A DNA stretch of 64,000 nucleotides from an uncultured Eubacteriales bacterium (lineage in GTDB: Bacteria > Bacillota > Clostridia > Peptostreptococcales > Anaerovoracaceae): assembly GCA_900545135.1 (NCBI GenBank), contig UQXL01000004.1, forward strand, positions 48,018-112,017. The letters run 5' to 3'. The position numbers and the translations under genes are program-made. Numbering within the stretch: the first letter of the stretch is position 1; each line of letters begins with the position of its first letter. Below, in pieces: positions 8,317 to 17,384 of the stretch. Below the pieces are notes generated by a model. The model searched no databases, had not been told where the DNA came from, and worked only from the letters and a program-made list of their open reading frames with translations.

Positions 8317-8558
8317 AACGCCCTCCAGTCTGCCCAAAGGCGTTTCAATGGCCGCTTCCTCTCGGCGAAGCCGATACAATCCTCTGCGGACATTATAACG
8401 CTATACAGTCGGTTAAGCAGCGTTTCAATGAACCCTACCTCTCGGCGCAGCCGAATTATATAATCATGGGTTCATTATAACGCCAGCCAGTCTGCCAAAA
8501 GGCGTTTCAATGGCCGCTTCCTCTCGGCGAAGCCGATACAATCCTCTGCGGACATTAT
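8317..8558. repeat. Three tandem 80-82 bp structured repeats downstream of the MFS gene
   Basis: Units at 8317-8396, 8397-8478 and 8479-8558. Each unit has hairpin A, AACGCC...GGCGTT (unit 2: AACGCT...AGCGTT), then hairpin B, AATGGCCGC...GCGGACATT (unit 2: AATGAACCC...GGGTTCATT), enclosing a short TCGGC / GCCGA hairpin. Units 1 and 3 are nearly identical; unit 2 differs at both arms together, keeping base pairing. That indicates selection for RNA or DNA structure. The array begins one base past the MFS stop codon on the minus strand, so it would form the 3' UTR of that transcript. Confidence 0.82.
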
Positions 8559-8559
8559 A

Positions 8560-9936
8560 TCACGTTTTTCTCTTCAGCGCTATAAAAATTCCTGCAATGC
8601 ACAGAGCCGTAAATACATAAAAACAAGTATGAATAGTATCCATTAAAACAGCTGTGTCCGCCTTGTCCAAAGCCGTGTTTCCCAAGTATGCCCCCATTAC
8701 AAGAGTAACTACAGCCATGCTTGCAGTGTGCCCGATGGAGCGCATGGTGGCCAGAATTGAAGAAGCAATTCCATAGTCTTCTTTTTCCACTGAAGCCATG
8801 ACGGCGTTGGTGTTGGGAGACGTAAACAAGGCGAAGCCGATTCCCGAAAGAGAAAGAGTGCCTATTATCCTGAATATACTGCTTTCCTGCGGCAGAAATG
8901 AAAACAAAGCCAGCGCCGCGGCGCAGAAGCCCATCCCGGCAGACGACATTATATAAGGGGAATGTTTGTCCGAAAGCCGTCCGGCGACAGGAGACAGCAC
9001 GGCCATAACCAGGGGCGAGGCAATCAGAATCAATCCCGCCGTCTGGGAATTATAGTCCATTACCGTCTGCAGGTATATGGAAATCAAATAGCTTATGGCG
9101 TAAGTCGCGCCGTAATTGAGCAGCGCAGCCAGATTTGAGAAAGCATAAGAGAGATTTTGTCCGAACATCCTGACCTCTATCACCGGATTTTCCTGTTTAA
9201 GCTCCGTTCTTATGAAAAGAAACATGAGAATTGCTCCGGCCGCCAGTATGAACGGCCCGGCGTCAGAGGCCGTGAGCGTTGAAAATCCGTACATGAGGCC
9301 GACGATGGCGGTAATATAGAGGAATACGCCTCTCCAGTCCATGTGGGACTTGTCCTTGGTGCGGTTTTCGGCGGGAAGCTTTCTAAACGCGCCATAAAAC
9401 GCCACCGCCGAAACGATGGCTGCTGCAATAAAAATAGATTTCCAGCCGAAATTATGGTTCAGAAAGCCTCCCAGCACCGGTCCGGCTGAAAGCCCTGCAT
9501 AGGTCGAGCTTGTGGAATATCCCAGCACTTTCCCCCTGAGTTCCTTGTCAAAAGCGCCTACAAGAATGGCTATGTTTGTGCTGAAAATCATCGAAGCGCC
9601 TATGCCTTGTCCCAGCCTTGCGAGCAGGAGCATCCACATTTTAGCGGAAAACATTCCAGCCACCGAACACAGCCAAAATATGAGGATGCCTATCCACAGG
9701 ATCCGTTTTCTCTGGCTTCTGTCGGCTATCTTCCCGAAAGGTACGGCCAGTGCCGCGCAGGTCAGCATGTAGGCTGTGACAACCCATCCTACCGCTGCGG
9801 CACTTACGCCGAAATCTTTTTCAATATCGGGCACCGACAAGTTGAGAGCGCTTCCCATGAAAGTCGTTATGAAAGCTGTCGTGATGGAAACGAACAGCGT
9901 ACTTTTCTGTTCAGGCGTATAGTTTTTCTTTTCCAT
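8560..9936 (-). CDS. MFS transporter, DHA-type drug/efflux permease
   Basis: About 458 residues with 12-14 hydrophobic segments, typical of the drug:H+ antiporter branch of the major facilitator superfamily. The loop motif GKIADRSQRKR (after the second segment) and the motif-C-like GPVLGGFL support this. Substrate unknown. The ATG of MEKKNYTPEQK is chosen; an in-frame TTG 33 bases upstream follows GGAAG and is an alternative start. It lies 92 bp downstream of spoIVA on the same strand, but is not likely part of sporulation. The 3' end abuts the tandem structured repeats. Confidence 0.88.
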   Translation of the reverse strand: MEKKNYTPEQKSTLFVSITTAFITTFMGSALNLSVPDIEKDFGVSAAAVGWVVTAYMLTCAALAVPFGKIADRSQRKRILWIGILIFWLCSVAGMFSAKMWMLLLARLGQGIGASMIFSTNIAILVGAFDKELRGKVLGYSTSSTYAGLSAGPVLGGFLNHNFGWKSIFIAAAIVSAVAFYGAFRKLPAENRTKDKSHMDWRGVFLYITAIVGLMYGFSTLTASDAGPFILAAGAILMFLFIRTELKQENPVIEVRMFGQNLSYAFSNLAALLNYGATYAISYLISIYLQTVMDYNSQTAGLILIASPLVMAVLSPVAGRLSDKHSPYIMSSAGMGFCAAALALFSFLPQESSIFRIIGTLSLSGIGFALFTSPNTNAVMASVEKEDYGIASSILATMRSIGHTASMAVVTLVMGAYLGNTALDKADTAVLMDTIHTCFYVFTALCIAGIFIALKRKT

Positions 9937-10027
9937 AGATAGTATTATACGCCTTTTTAGAAAATGCAATTCTTCCGGCTGATATTTTATGTAATTTTTG
10001 TTTATTTTGTTTTATTTGCTGTTTCTT

Positions 10028-11506
10028 CTAGAGTATTATGCATATAAAATAATCTTTTCCCTCGTCGCTTATCTTCTGCAGCGATCTCTGGACTTTTCCC
10101 CTCAGCGAGTCGGGAACGTCGTTCACCTTGCTCTCCATCTGCTCCGTGACCATTTCTCTCAGGGACTTGCCGAAAAGATTGGTTTCCCATATATCTTCTC
10201 CGCCGCTTTCAAACTGCTCTCTCAGTGAGCGGGCTAAATCCTCCGACTGGCTTTCAGTTCCCACCACAGGAGACACTTCTGTTGAAATATCAGTCTTTAT
10301 TATATGCAGGCACGGTGCTTTGGCTTTCATCCTCACGCCATATTTATTTCCTTGCTTGAAGACCTCAGGCTTTTCTAAAATCATCTCGGAAAGCTTAGGC
10401 GCGACGATGCCGTAATCGGAAGTGTCGACTTGCTCAAGAGCGCCCTTTATATTGTCATAGGCAGCTTTCGCCTTTGAATATTCTTTGAGAAGAATGAAAA
10501 GCTCCCTGTCGTTTTCCACGGTGGCGTTCATCAGCTCTTCTATCACTTTGTAATAAAGTGCCGCGTCCAGACGTGGTTCCAAAACTACGAGGCCGCAGGA
10601 CATATCGGCACGCACTACTTTCACGTCTTTGATGATCTTTCCGTCGGCAATCATCGAGCAGCTCTCGACCACCTGTCCTATGGTCTCGAATTCTCCCATC
10701 CATTCTTTAACTCTGTCTATAATAGTGGCTTTTATCCAGTGGTCGTCGGAAATAGCGTCCAGATAACCCGGCAGCTTAAACTGGATTTCGCAGGCAGGAA
10801 ACTGATTTATCAGTTTGTCAAACATATCCTCGAAGTTTTCTTCAGTCATACGCTGACAGTTCATGAGCAAAACAGGTATGCCATAATGCTCCTCCATCTG
10901 TCTGGCTGTTTCGCGGCTTTTGGGGCTCTGCGGCGTAGCTGAATTGAGCACTATCACAAACGGCTTGTGCAGAGCTTTAAGCTGAGCTACAGTCTTTTCC
11001 TCCGCCTCGGCAAAATTACTTCTCGGAAGCTCGCCGAAGCTGCCGTCGGTGGTCACTACGACTCCGATGACGGAATGTTCCGTGATTACTTTTTCCGTTC
11101 CTATCTCAGCCGCCTGACTGAAGGGCAGCTGTTCATCCGACCATGGCGTGTTTACCATCCTTTCTTTCCCGTCTTCTTTATCTCCCAGCACTCCGGGCAC
11201 CATATATCCTACGCAGTCGACCAGCCTTACGTTAAAGCTCGCTCCGCTCTTCGTATTGATCTGAACTGCTTCCGGAGGAATAAATTTTGGCTCTGTCGTA
11301 GTTATGGTCTTTCCCTCTCCGCTCTGCGGCAATTCGTCCATTATCCTGGTTTTTTCGTATGGATTGGCCATATTGGGAAATACGAGGATATCCATAAATC
11401 TTTTTATAAAGCTTGACTTGCCTGTCCTCACCGGTCCGACAACGCCTATATAGATGTCGCCTCCCGCTCTGGTTCCAATATCCCGATAGATATCTGTATT
11501 TATCAT
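10028..11506 (-). CDS. spoIVA: Stage IV sporulation protein A
   Basis: A 492-residue ATPase that polymerises on the outer forespore membrane to form the basement layer of the spore coat. The P-loop GPVRTGKSS lies near residue 24, in the start MINTDIYRDIG typical of SpoIVA. The C-terminus ends YFICIIL, like the membrane-anchoring tail of the Bacillus protein. The start is fixed by GGAGGGG six bases before the ATG; an upstream in-frame extension has no such site. Expression under the mother-cell factor sigma-E is expected from the family, but I see no convincing sigma-E promoter. It shows that the host makes endospores. Confidence 0.96.
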   Translation of the reverse strand: MINTDIYRDIGTRAGGDIYIGVVGPVRTGKSSFIKRFMDILVFPNMANPYEKTRIMDELPQSGEGKTITTTEPKFIPPEAVQINTKSGASFNVRLVDCVGYMVPGVLGDKEDGKERMVNTPWSDEQLPFSQAAEIGTEKVITEHSVIGVVVTTDGSFGELPRSNFAEAEEKTVAQLKALHKPFVIVLNSATPQSPKSRETARQMEEHYGIPVLLMNCQRMTEENFEDMFDKLINQFPACEIQFKLPGYLDAISDDHWIKATIIDRVKEWMGEFETIGQVVESCSMIADGKIIKDVKVVRADMSCGLVVLEPRLDAALYYKVIEELMNATVENDRELFILLKEYSKAKAAYDNIKGALEQVDTSDYGIVAPKLSEMILEKPEVFKQGNKYGVRMKAKAPCLHIIKTDISTEVSPVVGTESQSEDLARSLREQFESGGEDIWETNLFGKSLREMVTEQMESKVNDVPDSLRGKVQRSLQKISDEGKDYFICIIL

Positions 11507-11770
11507 ATAATCCCCTCCGCATATTTTTACTGCTATACAAAATATATTAGTCTGAAAAGCGATTATGCAGAGTTTCAGCAAAATTTCTCTGCTGTTTACT
11601 GGGAAACCTCCCTTGGTTCTATGAAAGCCTGTGCGACACGAGGTGGTTACTGCATCAACAAAGTGTGCCGGAAATGCGTCGAAGGATACAAACGTTGGCG
11701 AAAATCAGTCTATTACAGGCAATACGCTCAGCCAGATGCCCGACTCCCGAGCAAGTCTGGCATGCACAAA
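11507..11770. other. Intergenic stretch upstream of spoIVA, no gene seen
   Basis: About 260 bp between spoIVA and the terminator of the YcxB-like gene. It should hold the spoIVA promoter. I could not identify a confident -10/-35 pair. No credible coding frame. Confidence 0.5.
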
Positions 11771-11819
11771 AAAACACTGAGCACAGCATGCGGCCGTCCC
11801 CCAGTGTTCTCAGTGTTTT
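11771..11819 (-). terminator. Terminator of the YcxB-like gene
   Basis: An 11-bp perfect stem (AAAACACTGAG / CTCAGTGTTTT at 11771-11781 and 11809-11819) with a GC-rich loop. On the minus strand it runs into TTTTTTTG. It lies 8 bp past the stop at 11828. Confidence 0.9.
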
Positions 11820-11827
11820 CACTTTCC

Positions 11828-12367
11828 TCAGTTATTCATCTGCCTCTCTATATTTGAAAGCAGTCTCATCAGCTCGTCGAGCTCTTCTTTGGACAGATCG
11901 TCTTTATTGATGAGCAAGACCGACTCATCCTTTTTTCTCGCGTAGACGTAATTTCCCTTAAAGCCGTATTCGCTGAAAGCATTCCAATACAGCTTTCCCG
12001 AGCTCATTTCAGAAATCAACTGTATTCCGTCCTCGTCGATGATGTATTCCCTCATTCCGCTGGTAAGAGAGCTGTCAAGGCGTTTTTGCATTTTCTCAAG
12101 CTGCTTTTTCTGAATAGGCTTTGCTCTGAACGACATCACTATGAACAAGATTCCCGCCAGCATCAGCACGATGTCTGAAACTTCGACGACTCCGTCTGAC
12201 ATATCCAAAAATAATTTTGCTGCGCCTATGGCGATGAAGAGCAGCCCGAATACGATAAAATAAATAAAAACTTTTTTTCGTCTGCGGGTGCTTTCCTTAG
12301 TCTCCATAGCCAAATCTATTATAGTTTTGCGCGCTTCATCGTTCACTTCAAGTTTATATTTGAGCAT
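11828..12367 (-). CDS. YcxB-like membrane protein
   Basis: 179 residues, with two adjacent membrane segments (about 34-52 and 64-82) followed by a soluble domain with YIIDEDGIQL and YARKKDESVLLINKDDLSKEE, the pattern of the YcxB family (PF14317). Function unknown. The start ATG overlaps the stop of a 6-codon leader ORF (TAATG) that has its own AGGAG site, suggesting translational coupling. It ends in a strong terminator and is monocistronic. Confidence 0.75.
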   Translation of the reverse strand: MLKYKLEVNDEARKTIIDLAMETKESTRRRKKVFIYFIVFGLLFIAIGAAKLFLDMSDGVVEVSDIVLMLAGILFIVMSFRAKPIQKKQLEKMQKRLDSSLTSGMREYIIDEDGIQLISEMSSGKLYWNAFSEYGFKGNYVYARKKDESVLLINKDDLSKEELDELMRLLSNIERQMNN

Positions 12368-12387
12368 TAGATGTTCTCTCTTTTCAT
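12367..12387 (-). CDS. Six-codon leader mini-ORF (MKRENI) coupled to the YcxB-like gene
   Basis: ATG at 12387 follows AGGAG with a 7-base spacing. The frame reads six codons and its TAA overlaps the ATG of the YcxB-like gene as TAATG. The downstream gene itself has only AGAGAG in front. This architecture suggests ribosomes start on the mini-ORF and reinitiate. No experimental support; it could also be chance. Confidence 0.4.
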   Translation of the reverse strand: MKRENI

Positions 12388-12417
12388 ATAATTTCTCCTG
12401 CAGAAAAAGTCGTCATG

Positions 12418-12486
12418 CGCGTGGGTTTAACGCGTCGGGCTTTCACAAGCGCGGGTTTAACGCGCCGGACTGTCACAAGCGCGCCT
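12418..12486. repeat. Two to two-and-a-half tandem copies of a 30-bp GC-rich repeat
   Basis: Units read approximately CGCGGGTTTAACGCGCCGG followed by a (C/G)TNTCACAAG tail. The second copy differs from the first at a few positions; a third starts CGCGCCTGG. It lies between the Na/Pi transporter stop and the YcxB-like leader. GGGTTTAACGCG occurs in each copy. No function assigned. Confidence 0.65.
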
Positions 12487-12516
12487 GGTTCATGCCTCAT
12501 TCTTTCTTAAAAGTCC

Positions 12517-14298
12517 CTACAGCCTGGCCAGATACTGCTGTTTCCTCCGCTCAAGCTCGGAATCGTATTCTATATCTCCGCCCTGATGGAGCTCTCTCAG
12601 ATATGCATGATGATTTCCCAGTATTCCACGGTCTTTTTCGCTGAGTATCAGCAGGGCCACGTTGGAGCACTGGTCGGCGACTCTCTCGAGGTTCGTTATG
12701 ATGTCCATGAAGACGATGCCTGCCGCCGTAGTGCAGCCGCCTTTTTTCAATCTTTCCACGTGCCTGTTCTTCAGGGTCAGCACCATATCGTCTATGACTT
12801 CCTCCAAAGGCTCTATCCTGCGCGCTTCGTCAACGTCGAGAGTTTTGAAAGACTCCATAGTTATGTCGGCAATCTCAAATACTGCTTCTTCTATCAGGGC
12901 AAGCTCTTCCTTAGCTGTTTCCGAGAAATATATTTTGCCGGCAGAAATGGCCTGAGAAGCTTCCAGCACGTTGATGGCATGGTCGCCGATCCTCTCGAAA
13001 TTTGTAGAAGTCTGCATAAATGCGTTGATCCTCTGGTTATCAGCGTCCGTTTCCACGTTCTTTGAAAGGTTCACCAGGTAATTGTCCATAGTATCGGTAA
13101 AAAGGTCTATCTTATCTTCATTTTCATTTATCACGACGGCTCTTTCTTCGTCATACTTTTCCAGCAGCTTGCAGCTTCTCTTGAGGTTCTTGACCGCCGC
13201 GTAACCCATATTGGATATGGCTTTGTTGGCCTCGGAGATGGCAAGTTCAGGGACTCCGTAGAGTTTTTCGTCCGGAACCGGCAGGTCTGCCCTGTCTTCT
13301 TCCTCTTCCTTGTTCACCTTGATGATCTTCAGTGAAGCGTTCACCAGCTTGTCTGCGAAAGGAATCAGTGCAATTGCTGTAACCAAATTGAACAGTGTCT
13401 GGAAATTGGCTATGGAACCGCTGTTTACCGTGCTGCCCCAGAGTTCAGGGAAACCGCCTAAGCCTCTTATAGCTTCCATCACGATCATGAACAGTATGGT
13501 TCCTATGGTGTTAAACAATATATGCACTATGCCTGTTCTCTTTGCGTCCTTGGAAGAGCCTATGGAGCATATGAACAGAGTCACCACGCAGGTACCAAGG
13601 TTTATGCCCATTATCATAGGGTAGACCAGTTTGAATGTAAGGGTGCCAGTCACTGACAAAGCCTGCAGCATGCCCACCATTGCAGAGGAGCTCTGCACTA
13701 TGACGGTGAGAACAAGCCCCACCAGTATGGCCAGTATGGGCTGATTGCTGAATTTGGCCATTATCTCCGCAAACTGAGGCGATTCGGAAAGGGGCGAAAC
13801 GGCCGCCGTCATGCTCATGATGCCGGAAAACAGCACGCCAAAGCCCATGAAAATCTCGCCTTTAGTCTTGCTGTTGGGGCGCTTGATGAACATTATCAGG
13901 AGAATTCCCACGAACATGGAAAGAGGCGCCAGCGTCGACGGCTTGAAAAACTCAAGTATTATATTGCCCGATGAGTCGATGTCCATGAGGCGTATTATCT
14001 GAGCTGTCACCGTAGTGCCTATATTGGCTCCCATGACTATGCCCACCGCTTGTCTTAAATTGAGTATGCCGGCTGAAATCAGACCTACAGCCAGCACTAT
14101 TGTGGCGGTCGAACTCTGTATCACCGCAGTTACAAGAGTTCCGGTTATCACTCCGAACACCACATTCTGAGTCGCTTTGCTCATCGCGCTTTTCAGAGCC
14201 GGACCGGAAGCATTCTTGAGTCCGTCTCCCATGACTTCCATTCCGTAAAGGAACATCGCCAGACCGCCTAAAAGGCTGATGACTGAGAAAATATTCAT
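12517..14298 (-). CDS. Na/Pi cotransporter family protein with PhoU-like domain
   Basis: 593 residues. The first about 320 hold two inverted membrane repeats, each with a QSS signature (VIQSSTATIVLAVG near 60 and VIVQSSSAMVGML near 205), characteristic of type II sodium-phosphate cotransporters. A C-terminal helical PhoU-like domain (about 350-560) follows, with FERIGDHAINVLE and NLERVADQCSNVA metal-binding motifs. Likely sodium-driven phosphate uptake or efflux regulated by its PhoU domain. Last gene of the plsX-to-here run, 19 bp after miaB. Confidence 0.88.
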   Translation of the reverse strand: MNIFSVISLLGGLAMFLYGMEVMGDGLKNASGPALKSAMSKATQNVVFGVITGTLVTAVIQSSTATIVLAVGLISAGILNLRQAVGIVMGANIGTTVTAQIIRLMDIDSSGNIILEFFKPSTLAPLSMFVGILLIMFIKRPNSKTKGEIFMGFGVLFSGIMSMTAAVSPLSESPQFAEIMAKFSNQPILAILVGLVLTVIVQSSSAMVGMLQALSVTGTLTFKLVYPMIMGINLGTCVVTLFICSIGSSKDAKRTGIVHILFNTIGTILFMIVMEAIRGLGGFPELWGSTVNSGSIANFQTLFNLVTAIALIPFADKLVNASLKIIKVNKEEEEDRADLPVPDEKLYGVPELAISEANKAISNMGYAAVKNLKRSCKLLEKYDEERAVVINENEDKIDLFTDTMDNYLVNLSKNVETDADNQRINAFMQTSTNFERIGDHAINVLEASQAISAGKIYFSETAKEELALIEEAVFEIADITMESFKTLDVDEARRIEPLEEVIDDMVLTLKNRHVERLKKGGCTTAAGIVFMDIITNLERVADQCSNVALLILSEKDRGILGNHHAYLRELHQGGDIEYDSELERRKQQYLARL

Positions 14299-14317
14299 CT
14301 TTAGTCCTTTCCCTCGA

Positions 14318-15712
14318 TTATCGAGAATCCGCCGTTCTGCCTGCCGGCTTTTTCTCCGGCCGCTCTTCTGCCAGCTCGCCTGTCAGGCTGAACGTATTTG
14401 CCCCCGTAATTTTCACAGCCGCTATTTGGCCTTCTATTCCTTCATACCCCTTGAAATTGACCAGCTTGAAACCGTCCGTTCTTCCCTCGTATATATCGCT
14501 TCTGCTTCTGCTCGGGCCGTCCACCAAAACATCCAGAGTCTTTCCTATGTACGCTTTGTTCTTTTCGGCAGACGACTGATTTATTATATCCACCAGACGG
14601 TTAAATCTCTCATGCTTGATATCCTCCGGAACCTGGTCCTCCCTCTTTGCAGCAGGAGTTCCCTGCCTTACGGAATAGAGAAAAGTAAACGCCGAGTCAT
14701 ATCCCACCTGACTGGCCAGCTGGAGAGTTTCTTCAAACTCGGATTCCGTTTCCCCCGGAAAGCCCACTATGATGTCCGTGGAAATGGTTATCTCAGGCAC
14801 GGCGTCTCTCAGCTTCCTGACGATTTCCAGGTAGGATTCCCGCGTATACTTTCTGTTCATTTCTCTCAGGACCTTGTCAGAGCCTGCCTGAACAGGAAGA
14901 TGTATGTATTTGCAAAGCTTTTCGCAGTTTTTAAAAGCGTCTATCAGCTTGTCTGAGAGGTCCTTCGGATGACTGGTCATGAACCTTATGCGCTCAAGAC
15001 CCTCTATCTCCGCCAGCATGTATATCAAGTCAGTAAAATCGGCAGTTTTGCCACCTGAGCTGCAGCCTTTATATGAATTGACGTTCTGCCCAAGCAGCGT
15101 CACTTCCTTCACACCGTCAGCCGCTAAAGCACATATCTCTCTTACGATGTCCTCAGGCCGGCGGCTTCGTTCCCTGCCTCTGGTGTAAGGGACTATGCAG
15201 TAACTGCAGAAATTATTGCAGCCGTACATTATGTTCACGAAACTCTTATGTCTGAAAAGTCTCTCGGCAGGCAGGTCTTCGACCACGCCTTTCCCGTCCT
15301 CCCAGACTTCCATCTGCTTTTTCTTTTCCCTGTAAAGGTTGTCCAAAAGCTCAGGCAGCTTGTGCAGATTGTGAGTTCCGTAGACCACGTCCACCCAGGG
15401 ATATTTGACCTTGAGCTTGTCTATTATGTGCTGCTGCTGCATCATACAGCCGCATACGCATACCGTGAAAGATTCCTTTTCCTCGGCCTTTCTGCGCTTC
15501 AGCTGTCCAAGAGTGCCGAAGAACCGCTTGTCGGCGTTTTCCCTTATGCTGCATGTATTGAATATCACTATATCGGCGCTGCTTCTGTCCTTTGCCTGCT
15601 CATATCCCTTTTCCAGGAGCAGGCCGGCCATTATTTCCGAATCGTGCTCGTTCATCTGACAGCCGAAAGTCGTGATATGAAAAGTCTTTTTTTCCGTCAA
15701 AACTGTCTCCAT
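14318..15712 (-). CDS. miaB: tRNA-2-methylthio-N6-dimethylallyladenosine synthase MiaB
   Basis: 464 residues, a radical-SAM methylthiotransferase that adds a 2-methylthio group to i6A37 in tRNAs reading UNN codons. Domain order is as in the family: the N-terminal MTTase domain (TFGCQMNEHDSE near 15, further Cys near 50 and 88), the radical-SAM domain with YGCNNFCSYCIVPYTRG near 163, and a C-terminal TRAM domain (about 375-440). MtaB and RimO are less likely given the QMNEHDSE signature. It is 8 bp downstream of gpsA in the long operon. Confidence 0.95.
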   Translation of the reverse strand: METVLTEKKTFHITTFGCQMNEHDSEIMAGLLLEKGYEQAKDRSSADIVIFNTCSIRENADKRFFGTLGQLKRRKAEEKESFTVCVCGCMMQQQHIIDKLKVKYPWVDVVYGTHNLHKLPELLDNLYREKKKQMEVWEDGKGVVEDLPAERLFRHKSFVNIMYGCNNFCSYCIVPYTRGRERSRRPEDIVREICALAADGVKEVTLLGQNVNSYKGCSSGGKTADFTDLIYMLAEIEGLERIRFMTSHPKDLSDKLIDAFKNCEKLCKYIHLPVQAGSDKVLREMNRKYTRESYLEIVRKLRDAVPEITISTDIIVGFPGETESEFEETLQLASQVGYDSAFTFLYSVRQGTPAAKREDQVPEDIKHERFNRLVDIINQSSAEKNKAYIGKTLDVLVDGPSRSRSDIYEGRTDGFKLVNFKGYEGIEGQIAAVKITGANTFSLTGELAEERPEKKPAGRTADSR

Positions 15713-15720
15713 TCCAATGC

Positions 15721-16722
15721 TTAAATATGCATTTCGTTTTTCGTCTTTCTGCCCATCAGCATGTTCACTGCTTCGAGGGCATCTATTTCTCCCTGTATCA
15801 TCTTATATATGCAATCCGTTATCGGCATTTCGACATTGAGCCTGTCTGCCAGCTGGTGAGCCGCCTCCGCCGTGGAAATGCCCTCTACCACCATGCCGAT
15901 TTCTCCTGCTGCCTGCTTCGGATCCTCTCCTTTTCCCATCAGAATACCGCAGCGGCGGTTTCTCGAATGCATGCTGGTGCATGTCACGATGAGGTCTCCT
16001 ATACCGGCAAGGCCGGAAAAAGTATTTATGTCAGCTCCAAGCGCAAGACCGAGCCTGCACATTTCCGTTATTCCCCTGGTCATTATGGCCGCCTTGGCGT
16101 TGTCTCCGAAGCCCATTCCATCGGAAATCCCGGCTCCTAGAGCTATTATGTTCTTCAGCGCCCCGCCAAGTTCCACGCCTGTGATGTCGTCGTTGGTATA
16201 GACTCTGAAACGGTCAGTATTGAAAATTTCCTGGACTTCTTCCGCAAGTCCCTCCTGCTTTGAAGCCACGGTAACCGTCGTCGGCAGCTGCCTGGCCACC
16301 TCTTCGGCGTGAGACGGGCCTGAAAGGGCTGCATATTTCATATCCGGCGCGACTTGAGCGGCGATCTCCGAAAGCCTCATAAGCGTGCCCTTTTCTATGC
16401 CTTTAGCCACATTGACGGCTGCTGCGTCCGGCGCGATAAAAGGCTCGGCTGCCTCAAGAACAGAACGAAAGCTCTGCGCCGGTACGGAAAAGACTATGGT
16501 TTCCGCGCCGTCAAGGCATTTTTCCAAATCAGCCGTAAGCTTTAAATTTTCCGGCAGTTTCACTCCGGGCAGATAATGGGGATTTTCTCTCGTATCATCC
16601 ATCAGGGCTATCTGGCTTTTCTTTCTTCCCCAGAGGGAAACGTCAAACCCTTTTCCTGCAAGCAGTATCGCCAGGGCAGTTCCAAAGCTGCCCGCTCCTA
16701 TAACAGTAATTTTTTTATTCAT
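15721..16722 (-). CDS. gpsA: NAD(P)H-dependent glycerol-3-phosphate dehydrogenase
   Basis: 333 residues, converts dihydroxyacetone phosphate to sn-glycerol-3-phosphate, the backbone for phospholipids. Rossmann motif GAGSFGTALA is at residues 8-17. The catalytic-domain signature GGALKNIIALGAGISDG is near 185, with the conserved Lys. Context fits: it follows plsY and, farther upstream, plsX, so backbone and acyl donor steps are in one operon. Confidence 0.96.
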   Translation of the reverse strand: MNKKITVIGAGSFGTALAILLAGKGFDVSLWGRKKSQIALMDDTRENPHYLPGVKLPENLKLTADLEKCLDGAETIVFSVPAQSFRSVLEAAEPFIAPDAAAVNVAKGIEKGTLMRLSEIAAQVAPDMKYAALSGPSHAEEVARQLPTTVTVASKQEGLAEEVQEIFNTDRFRVYTNDDITGVELGGALKNIIALGAGISDGMGFGDNAKAAIMTRGITEMCRLGLALGADINTFSGLAGIGDLIVTCTSMHSRNRRCGILMGKGEDPKQAAGEIGMVVEGISTAEAAHQLADRLNVEMPITDCIYKMIQGEIDALEAVNMLMGRKTKNEMHI

Positions 16723-16803
16723 ATATCTATATATCCACCTTTCATGCCGTAATTTTGCCGGCTAAAGCATTTCCGCAAAATCACGGCCGTCAAGCCATTG
16801 CCT

Positions 16804-17382
16804 TTAAAACATCTTCGGCTCTTCGCCCTTGATAAGCCTCGCTATATTGGCTCTGTGCTTTATTATCACGATCAGAGCCATCACCATACCTATATAAAGG
16901 AAATCTCTTTCCAAAAACCAGCAGGTTATGGGAAAGGAAACGGCTCCCAGCAGCGACCCCACCGACATCCTGCGAGACACTGCAAGCCCGATGGCCACTA
17001 TCAGCAACGTAATGACAGCCATCACCCAGTTGACAGCCAGCAGCGCACCGAAAGCAGTCGCCACGCCCTTGCCGCCCTTGAAGCTGTACACGCAGGGCCA
17101 TATATGGCCGCAGAATACCGCCAGAGCGCAGAACATGCCTATGGTTTCGTTGCCGAAGCGAAGTCCCAGCCAGACGGCCAGCACGCCTTTTCCTATATCT
17201 ATGATGAGAGTTATGACTGCGGCTTTCTTTCCCAGCACACGCAGTGCGTTGGTGGTTCCGGCGTTGCCGCTGCCTTCTTTCTTGATGTCTATTCCAAGCG
17301 CCTTGCCCAGCAGTATCGACGGTGATATATTTCCTATGAAATATGCAAGGGTGACCCATATGACAAACTCTATGACGACCAT
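16804..17382 (-). CDS. plsY: Glycerol-3-phosphate 1-O-acyltransferase PlsY
   Basis: 192 residues with about five membrane segments. It transfers acyl groups from acyl-phosphate (made by PlsX) to glycerol-3-phosphate at the inner membrane. The three cytoplasmic-loop motifs are visible: GNAGTTNALRVLG near 38, GHIWPCVYSFKGGKGVAT near 91, and the C-terminal KHRANIARLIKGEEPK. The gene starts 2 bp after the der stop, so it is co-translated, and is followed 81 bp later by gpsA. Confidence 0.96.
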   Translation of the reverse strand: MVVIEFVIWVTLAYFIGNISPSILLGKALGIDIKKEGSGNAGTTNALRVLGKKAAVITLIIDIGKGVLAVWLGLRFGNETIGMFCALAVFCGHIWPCVYSFKGGKGVATAFGALLAVNWVMAVITLLIVAIGLAVSRRMSVGSLLGAVSFPITCWFLERDFLYIGMVMALIVIIKHRANIARLIKGEEPKMF

Positions 17383-17384
17383 AT

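Noticed and set aside
8317..8558. CRISPR-like array (GCGTTTCAATGG resembles some CRISPR repeats)
   Set aside because: The whole 80-bp unit repeats, including what would be the spacer; only three units, no cas genes, and the second unit differs in a compensatory way.
16790..17359. 189-codon frame overlapping plsY in another phase
   Set aside because: Arg/Gly/His-rich shadow frame; plsY has all three family motifs.
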